DNA of 64,000 nucleotides from CAVQMC01 sp963713505 (GTDB lineage Bacteria > Bacteroidota > Ignavibacteria > Ignavibacteriales > Ignavibacteriaceae). Below are positions 57,668 to 64,000 of the stretch, one piece after another. Location of the stretch: contig CAVQMC010000025.1 of the NCBI GenBank assembly GCA_963713505.1, positions 124,001 to 188,000 on the forward strand, read 5' to 3'. How positions within the stretch are numbered: position 1 is the stretch's first letter; the number at the start of each line of letters is the position of its first letter. The notes beneath the pieces were generated by a model. That model was not told where the DNA came from, made no database searches, and worked only from the letters and a program-made list of their open reading frames with translations. Both the position numbers and the translations under genes were made by a program.

Positions 57668-59344
57668 ATGCCCGAAAATGACCAAATAGAAATTCCCGAA
57701 ATAGTCCAAAAATATTTAGAACCGATTCCTGGGAGATTCTGAAACCGGTAAAGATGCTGCAAACGAAGAAGAGTATTTTTTACTGAATATGGAAATGCCG
57801 AAAATGACGCCGGATTATCCAAAATGTTTGGATCTATCGGAAAAAATTCTAACTGAGAAAAGTAAGGATTTAAAAGTTGCTTCATGGCTTTGCTTTGCTC
57901 TATTCAGAACCGAAAAAATTCAGGGTTTAAAAGACGGTTTAAATATTATTTATCATTTAATGAATAAATATGAAAACAAACTATTCCCGGAAAATGAAGC
58001 TCATAGAAGTAAGGCAATTCATTTTATAAATTCAGCAAGATTTTACAAACTTGTTGAACGGGAAGAAATTAATAAATCAAATGCAAAAGATATAATAGAA
58101 GCGGAAAAATTATTAAATCAAATAGAAGAACTTGGTAAAAAACTATTTTCCCGAAAATCCGCCCGTTTTAAAATCATTGTTGGAAGCTGTTCAGTCACAT
58201 GTTGAAAAAGCAAATTCACTTTTAACTCCCGCAAAACCTGCTTCAGAATCAAAACCAACTCAGCATGCTGGGAATAAGGAATCATCTGCAAAACACACTC
58301 AATCTGAAAAACCTAAACCTCAGCCTTCAGCAGCACCGGTTTCATCAGCTTCAAAAGAAATCAAAGTTTCAAATGAAAAAGATGCAACTTTTCAGATTAA
58401 GAAAATTATTAGGATTCTTTTTTGAAATTGAACAAGATGGAACTCAAGAAAGAAAAAATTCCCGATTCTCCGTTTGTGTTTGGAATTTCACAGACAGTTG
58501 CAATGGGGAAATATTTTCAGACCTCCCGACACTGATAAAGTTACACAAATAGAAGCTCCGAATCAGATAATACAAGGTAAGATGAAAGAATGGTTCTCAA
58601 CTAATAACTGGGATACTTTGATTCCAAGAGTAGAGTTAAGTTTTTTAAAACCCGACAGCGAATATTCATATTGGCTGGATTTGCAAAGATATGTAACAAA
58701 GGCTTTAGAACAAAAAGGCGGTATTTATACACAAGCTGCAGAAGATATAAAAATTCATTTAGCAAGATTGCTTAATAAATATCCGGATTTTCATCAATTA
58801 AAATTTAAAGATAAACAAACTGCTTTCGCAGACTCCGAAACAATCAAATGGATTAATGAAGAAGTTAAAACTGCATTAAGCGGCGGCAAAGGAAAAGAAT
58901 CAATTATGCTTCCGCCTATTATGGGAGAAGATTACAGACCTATAAATGAAGAATATGAAAAATTATGTAAATGATCTGCCGAATAATTTTGAAGAAAATG
59001 TTTCAAAAATGCAGGAAGGAATTAAAACAGATACAAGAGTTAAGGGTAAATTTTTAAGAAGATTAAATCTTGCAAATTACTGTTTTGAAGCCAACCAGTT
59101 TAACCTTGCCAAAATAAATTTAATTGAATTGAAAAAACTAATTGATGAATATAATATAATCGAATGGGAACAGGCATTATGTACTTCTGTATGGCAATCA
59201 CTTTACTTAACAAATGGGAAATTAATTGAAGAAGCTGAAGACAAAGAAAGTAAGCAAACTTTATTACAGGAACAAAAAGAATTGTTTTCTAAAATTGCAA
59301 AATACGACGGAATATTAGCTATAAAAATATCACAAAAAAAATAA
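57668..59344 (+). CDS. tssA: T6SS cap/baseplate protein TssA (about six frame breaks)
   Basis: The start ATG 57668 gives MPENDQIEIPEIVQKYLEPIPG, then an extra G near 57731 hides DSETGKDAANEEEYFL. The ImpA N-terminal domain follows (KTPDYPKCLDLSEKIL-like, VASWLCFALFRTEKIQGLKDGLNIIYHLM, KLFPENPPVLKSLLEAV). A Pro/Ser/Lys-rich linker leads to a C-terminal part (WGNIFRPPDTDKVTQIEAPN ... RLNLANYCFEANQFNLAKINLIEL ... SVWQSLYL) like the VasJ/EvpK type. Extra bases are needed near 57731, 58151, 58421, 58454, 58491 and 58973. Removing six gives 556 residues. TssA primes and caps sheath polymerisation. The very high break count makes this the least reliable gene sequence here. Confidence 0.82.
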
Positions 59345-59357
59345 TAGGAGGTAACTA

Positions 59358-59856
59358 ATGGCTAGACCAACTTCGCCGAAAATAGCACAGAGAGTTAAAG
59401 TTTCGATACTTCCCAGCAGTGATGCAAAGGAAAGTGTAGAACTTGACTATAGGCTATTGATACCCGGCAAACTTTAGTAAAAGTGAACCCGGAAGTCAAG
59501 GTATGTTAAAAGACCGAAGATTAAGGACTATAGGTAGAAGAGGAGACTTCAAAACGGTCTTGAAGGATATTAATCCGAAAATGAATTTAACTGTACCAAA
59601 CAAATTATCCGATGATCCTGAAGCACAGATGGAAGTAAATTTATCTTTCGAGGATATGAAAGACTTTCATCCTGATGAAATTGTTAAAAAAGTTGAACCG
59701 CTGCAAAAACTTCTGGAAGCAAGGGAAAGACTTAAACAATTAAAGTTAGCTGTATTAAAAGATGCAAAACTGAAAAAAGCTTTGGAAAATGTTTTGAAAG
59801 ACGGAAGCGGAAGTATTGACGATTTAATATCAAAACTTGGTACTGCACGAAGATAA
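59358..59856 (+). CDS. tssB: T6SS contractile sheath small subunit TssB (one frame break)
   Basis: AGGAGGT precedes ATG 59358. The N-terminus (MARPTSPKIAQRVKVSI) and VELDYRLLIPGNF lead, after removal of one extra A near 59470, into MLKDRRLRTIGRRGDFKTVL, PNKLSDDPEAQMEVNLSFEDMKDFHPDEIVKKVEPLQKLLEAR, all classic TssB/VipA motifs. Corrected length is 165 residues. TssB pairs with TssC to form the sheath around the Hcp tube. The tssC gene follows after 74 bases. Confidence 0.92.
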
Positions 59857-59930
59857 AGAAGAAAAAGAAAAGAAGAATAATTCTGTACTTATGTTAAATA
59901 AAATTAAAAAGAATCGGAGGAAATATTTAA

Positions 59931-61397
59931 ATGGCAAAAGAAAAACAAACAGGTACAGAACAAGAGCAGAAAACCGAACAAAGTTCTGTAGATAAACTAA
60001 TGTCGATGCTGGATGAATCCAAAAAAGATGCAGTTGCGGAATTTATCGGCAAAGTTGGCAAAGAAGCAGAAGTCTTTAAAGTTACCGGTGCATTGGTAGA
60101 TTCATTTATTGCAGATATCGATACAGTTTTAAGCGCACAAATGGATGAAATTATCCATAATAAAGATTTTCAGGAATTAGAATCCACATGGCGTGGTTTA
60201 AATTTCCTTATACAAAATACTGAATTCAGTAAGCCTGTTAAATTCGAACTCTTAGATTGTTCAAAAGAAGAGTTATATGATGATTTAAATGAAGCTGCAA
60301 ACGGCGAAGGATACGAGAAAGATTCCGGGTTGTGGCATCACATTTATTGGGGTGCTTACGATAAAGTAGGTGGACATTCTTATACTGCAATAGTTGGCGA
60401 TTTGCAGATTGACAACTCTCCTCAAGATATATCTTTACTGCAGCATATATCAGTTTTATCAGAATCCGCTCAAATTCCTTTTATTGCAAATGCAAGCCAT
60501 AAATTCTTTGGAGAAGAAAGCTTTGGCGATGTAATGGATAACCGTTTTTTGACTGAACAGGTTAATGATGGTGCCGAATATACTGCTTGGAGAGCTTTTC
60601 GGGATGACGACCGTTCAAAATATATTGGTTTAGCTTTTCCAAGATTTTTAGGGAGATTACCATACAATGCGGAATCGGAACCAACTAAAAATTTCAATTA
60701 CAATGAAGGTGTTTATCGAGAAAATAAAGATAACAGTCTATGGTGTAATGCATCTTTTGCTTTAGCTTCCAACATGGTTAAAAGCTTTGAAAAATGGGGC
60801 TGGAGTGTAAAAATAGTTGGAGTAGATTCCGGCGGTAAAGTTGAAAATCTTCCTACTCCTACTTATGAAGAACATGGTCAGAAGAAATTGAAAGTTCCGT
60901 TAGAGGCTTCTGTCGGGCAGGCAAAAGATCAGGAACTTTGCGATTTGGGTTTTATTCCATTAGCTCACTGGGACAGAACTGATTATGCTGCTTTCTTCGA
61001 AGTTCCATCTATAAACAGACCTAAGCAAATTAAAAATGATCCTGAAGCTACTGCTAATTATGCTGTTGGTGCAAGACTCCAATATACAATGCTTGTTACA
61101 AGGATTGCACATTATTTCAAAATACGGCAATTAACTTTTGTCGGTAAAAATGCCGGGGCAGGAGATATCGAAAAAGATCTGAAGAAATGGCTGGATACAT
61201 TGGTAGCAGATTTTCCTAATGCTCCTGAATCCGTAATTGCTGAAAGACCTCTTCGCTCTTACCAGCTTCATGTTGAAGAATTGGCTGAAAAACCAGGATT
61301 CTTCCAAATAAGTGCGGAGTTCAGACCACATGTTGCAATAACCGGCATGGATGTTAACCTTAAACTTATAGCTTTCCACTCAGGGGAAGAATCATAA
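59931..61397 (+). CDS. tssC: T6SS contractile sheath large subunit TssC
   Basis: This 488-residue protein contains the sheath core: IIHNKDFQELESTWRGLNFLI, SGLWHHIYWGAYDKVGG, RDDDRSKYIGLAFPRFLGRLPY, and the C-terminal LRSYQLHVEELAEKPGFFQISAEFRPHVAITGMDVNLKLI. Length and motifs are typical. CGGAGG lies before ATG 59931. It is unbroken, unlike its neighbours. Confidence 0.96.
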   Translation: MAKEKQTGTEQEQKTEQSSVDKLMSMLDESKKDAVAEFIGKVGKEAEVFKVTGALVDSFIADIDTVLSAQMDEIIHNKDFQELESTWRGLNFLIQNTEFSKPVKFELLDCSKEELYDDLNEAANGEGYEKDSGLWHHIYWGAYDKVGGHSYTAIVGDLQIDNSPQDISLLQHISVLSESAQIPFIANASHKFFGEESFGDVMDNRFLTEQVNDGAEYTAWRAFRDDDRSKYIGLAFPRFLGRLPYNAESEPTKNFNYNEGVYRENKDNSLWCNASFALASNMVKSFEKWGWSVKIVGVDSGGKVENLPTPTYEEHGQKKLKVPLEASVGQAKDQELCDLGFIPLAHWDRTDYAAFFEVPSINRPKQIKNDPEATANYAVGARLQYTMLVTRIAHYFKIRQLTFVGKNAGAGDIEKDLKKWLDTLVADFPNAPESVIAERPLRSYQLHVEELAEKPGFFQISAEFRPHVAITGMDVNLKLIAFHSGEES

Positions 61398-61443
61398 TAT
61401 TTAAATATTAATTCATTTTATTAAATTACCAAGGAGGTATCTA

Positions 61444-61910
61444 ATGGCTGTAAAAGGCGAAGTCTTTTTTAAGAACCATGAAGGAACCGAGTTAGAAGGT
61501 CCCGTGAAAATAAATCAAGTTTGGTTTACAACTTTGCACATACTGTTTATTTTCCCTATGAAGAAGAAGAAAATAAGATTCAAGGTTCAAGGAAAATTAC
61601 TGCTTATGAGTTAATAAAAGGAATTGATCAGCTTACACCTCAACTTTATCAAATGGTTTGTCTGGGTGAAATGTGCAAGGAGGTGAAAATGACTCTATAT
61701 AGAATTGCGATGGATAAAGGAGATGAGGAACCATATTTCCATTACAAGTTGGAAGAGGCAAAAGTTGTTTCGGTAGAAAACTGGATGCCTCCTACTTATA
61801 TGCCTGAAAATGAAGGTGTCGGCCACCTGGAAAAAGTGATGATACTCGCTAGGGAAATTACTTGGGAGTATATAGAAGGTGGTATTATGTACACCGAGAA
61901 GGCATTCTAA
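61444..61910 (+). CDS. hcp: T6SS tube protein Hcp (TssD), one frame break
   Basis: AAGGAGGT precedes ATG 61444. The protein starts MAVKGEVFFKNHEGTELEGPVKI. One missing A near 61512 hides the continuation KSSLVYNFAHTVYFPYEEE. The rest shows the Hcp order: ITAYELIKGIDQLTPQLYQMVCLGEMCKEVKMTLYR, HYKLEEAKVVSVENW, and GHLEKVMILAREITWEYIEGGIMYTEKAF. Corrected length is 155 residues. Hcp hexamers stack into the inner tube and carry small effectors. The gene lies between tssC and tssE. Confidence 0.9.
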
Positions 61911-61999
61911 TATCATTTAATATTTTACATTAAGGTGGATAGTGAGATCATTAAAAAATATTTAACTATCCACTTTTATTTAATTTAAAATTTAAGCTT

Positions 62000-62452
62000 A
62001 TGCAGAATTTAAGTTTATTTGATGTTCTGGTAGGACAGTTTGTATCGGAAGCAAAAAATCCGGATGATGCAGATTTTAGAGATTTCGATTCTTTATCGGA
62101 AGATCAAAAATTAAGATATAGTATAATAGAAAATTTAAGATTGGTTTTAGCTACACGGCAAGGTTCTGTGCTGCATTTACCAGATTTCGGAATGCCGGAT
62201 ATTCTGCAGTTATATTTTGATTCCGGTAATTCCATTGAACCAATAAAAAAGGTTATTAGAGATGTAATTCTAAAATACGAACCTAGAATAGGTGAAGTTC
62301 AAATTCAAAGTTCGGACTTTGATCAGGAAAACATGAGGATTTCATTAAAAATTATTGCAATGATTAAAGACAATCCGAATAAAGAAATTTTACTTACGGA
62401 ATTTTCAACAACCGGCTGGACAAAAGTAGTTTATGAAAAGGATGCCAAATGA
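62000..62452 (+). CDS. tssE: T6SS baseplate protein TssE (gp25-like)
   Basis: This 150-residue protein contains the gp25/lysozyme-like signature: SIIENLRLVLATRQGSVLHLPDFGMPDI, VIRDVILKYEPRIGEVQIQ. It initiates sheath assembly at the baseplate. It starts at ATG 62000, about 90 bases after hcp, and its stop overlaps the tssF start by four bases (ATGA). Confidence 0.94.
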   Translation: MQNLSLFDVLVGQFVSEAKNPDDADFRDFDSLSEDQKLRYSIIENLRLVLATRQGSVLHLPDFGMPDILQLYFDSGNSIEPIKKVIRDVILKYEPRIGEVQIQSSDFDQENMRISLKIIAMIKDNPNKEILLTEFSTTGWTKVVYEKDAK

Positions 62453-64000
62453 GTATTGATAAATATTTTGAAAGAGAATATAATTTTCTACAGGTATCCG
62501 GAGAAGAATTCAGCAAAAAACATCCTACTTTAGGTTCACGTCTTCATTTAAGTGAAAGAGAACGAAAGATCCTTTTGTAGAAAGATTGTTTGAAGGTTTT
62601 TCATTTTTAGCCGGAAGAATTCATGAAAGGCTTGACGATGAATTCCCTGAAATTGCCGGTGGAATTTTAGAAATTCTATTCCCCCATTTATTAAAACCTT
62701 TTCCGTCTTGTTCAATATTGCAGGCAAAACACAAAGCCGGTGCAATTACAAATCCAATTTTAATAAATAAGGGAAGCGAAGTTCAAACACAAACCGGAAA
62801 ATATAAAGTTAAATATAAAGTTTATGCCGGACCAAGAGAGAAAAGCAGAATAACTGAAAAAGAAGAATCAGCCGAATTTATTTTCAGAACAACCCAGGAT
62901 CTTTTAGTAAGACCGATGAAAATATCCAAAGTAAATGTAGTTGAAACTCCTCAGGGAAATTCATCTTTAATTTTAACTATTCAGCCTGATAGAAATATAA
63001 ATTATGAAACACTTGATTTGAAAAGATTTCAATTTTATTTACACGGTTCTTCAACAATTAAATATAATCTACTTCTTTATCTAACCAGATATGTTTCATC
63101 TGTTTCTGTTAGAGAAATATTAATGACAAAGAACCTTATCAAAAAATTGACGGCTATAAAATTGGTATTCCGGAATTATCTAAACAGATAATTGATGAAG
63201 GTGAAATAGATAATTCCATACTTCCTTTTTCCAAAACTACATTTTCCGGTTATAGAATATTGCACGAATATTTTGCTTTCCCGGAAAAATTCTTCTTTGT
63301 TGATATAATCGGTCTGGAGTAAATTTAAAGCTTCAGGTGAGCCTTATCCCTTTGAATTAAAAATAGATTTCAATAAAAAAATAGTAAGGGAAAAACAGCC
63401 GGGTTTAAATAACATTTTACTGCACTGTTCTCCTATTGTAAATTTATTTCCGAGATCAACTGAAGAAGTGATTGTAAACCAAAGAATGCCTGAATATTAT
63501 GTGGTTCCGGATTTGGATAGAAGAAAAAGCAGGGAAATTTATTCCATAAATAAAATCAGCGGAATAAGTGAAAACAAAATTGAACAATATAAATACATTC
63601 CAATCACTTCGCACGATATTTTAGAAACTAGCGATCCCGAATATAATTATAAAAGATTTTTTTCTGTCTTCAGACGAATACAGTCTAATGATATGAATGA
63701 TACTTTTATCAGATTATTCGGCCCGAGTATGGAGTATGAAGAATTTCCAAAAGAAACGCTTAGTTTTGAAGCAACTTTATCAAACGGATTTTTACCTTCT
63801 GCTTATCTTGAAGTCGGATCGATAAAAGAACCGCTTGATTTTCCGGCTGGAATAGAAATATCAAATATTACCGTTCCCAATGAAGTATTGGAAAGTCCGG
63901 ACAGACAAAATTATTTATGGTCTTTAATTTCTCATCTCACAGTTAGTTACACTTCATTGGCAGATGCAGATGCTTTAAAAAGTATTTTAAATTTATATAA
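62449..64000 (+). CDS. tssF: T6SS baseplate protein TssF (3' end outside; three frame breaks)
   Basis: The start ATG 62449 overlaps tssE. The protein begins DKYFEREYNFLQVSGEEFSKKHPTLGSRL and continues, after a missing base near 62567, with RKDPFVERLFEGFSFLAGRIHERLDDEFPEIAGGILEILFPHLLKPFPSCSIL, the conserved TssF start. Further breaks lie near 63124 (missing base) and 63320 (extra T). The rest stays open to the window end: NLFPRSTEEVIV, VFRRIQSNDMNDTFIRLFGP and LWSLISHLTVSYTSLADADALKSILNLY are all TssF-like. TssF forms the wedge of the baseplate with TssG, which should follow. Confidence 0.9.

Noticed and set aside
1..64000. CRISPR arrays, tRNA or rRNA genes, transposases, phage genes
   Set aside because: Looked for repeats with regular spacers, cloverleaf-like GGTTC/GATCC features and transposase or integrase motifs; found none that I can support.

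Overview
The window is AT-rich DNA that looks like a chromosome segment from the Ignavibacteria (Chlorobiota side of the Bacteroidota/FCB group). The evidence is two surface proteins with the PNPFNP-type C-terminal sorting domain of the type IX secretion system (T9SS), a DUF5103 T9SS-plug protein, a Bacteroidetes-style LptD, BshC (bacillithiol synthesis), a curli export gene pair, and low-GC codon use throughout. No rRNA, tRNA, CRISPR array, transposase or phage gene was seen.

Layout. 1-1.7 kb (minus strand): 5' part of csgF, a LysM-CsgE fusion gene and a small Fis-type DNA-binding protein. 2-8 kb: zinc-type CDF exporter, MORN/YwqK repeat protein, HDAC-like deacetylase, the agmatine-to-putrescine pair aguB-aguA, and a TetR/FadR-like regulator with a perfect palindrome just upstream of its start. 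8.2-11.1 kb: three-gene proton-translocating transhydrogenase. 11.3-18.8 kb: envelope genes (DUF5103, Gfo/Idh/MocA oxidoreductase, LEA-like lipoprotein, ROK kinase, LptD) and a NYN-domain protein. 19.3-25.4 kb: T9SS-secreted Asp-box protein, MATE pump, DnaQ-UvrC fusion nuclease. 25.5-34.9 kb: YmdB-type phosphodiesterase, orphan beta-class DNA methyltransferase, FolD, DeoC with a split ALDH16-like aldehyde dehydrogenase pair, orphan HicB, TrmH-type methylase, AroA, MalK-type ATPase. 35-46.8 kb: BshC, a radical SAM / flippase-like / GT2 cluster, DUF6600 protein, malic enzyme-PTA fusion, phosphatases, a lipoprotein. 47.4-48.7 kb: second T9SS-sorted protein, with a heptanucleotide repeat in its sorting domain.

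49.2 kb to the end: one plus-strand type VI secretion (T6SS) operon, tagH-tssJ-tssK-tssL-tssM-tagF-tssA-tssB-tssC-hcp-tssE-tssF, running off the window. The presence of TssJ, TssL, TssM and TagF makes it a canonical subtype-i machine rather than the TssJLM-less subtype iii of Bacteroidetes. TssG, ClpV, VgrG and PAAR are not in the window.

Data quality. About 32 single-base frame breaks interrupt otherwise well-conserved genes (pntAB, lptD, MATE, ALDH, malic enzyme, tssM, tssA, tssB, hcp, tssF and others). Around 25 are one extra base and 7 one missing base, and correcting them gives family-typical lengths. I read them as uncorrected, insertion-biased sequencing errors, not gene decay, and annotate these genes over their full corrected span.
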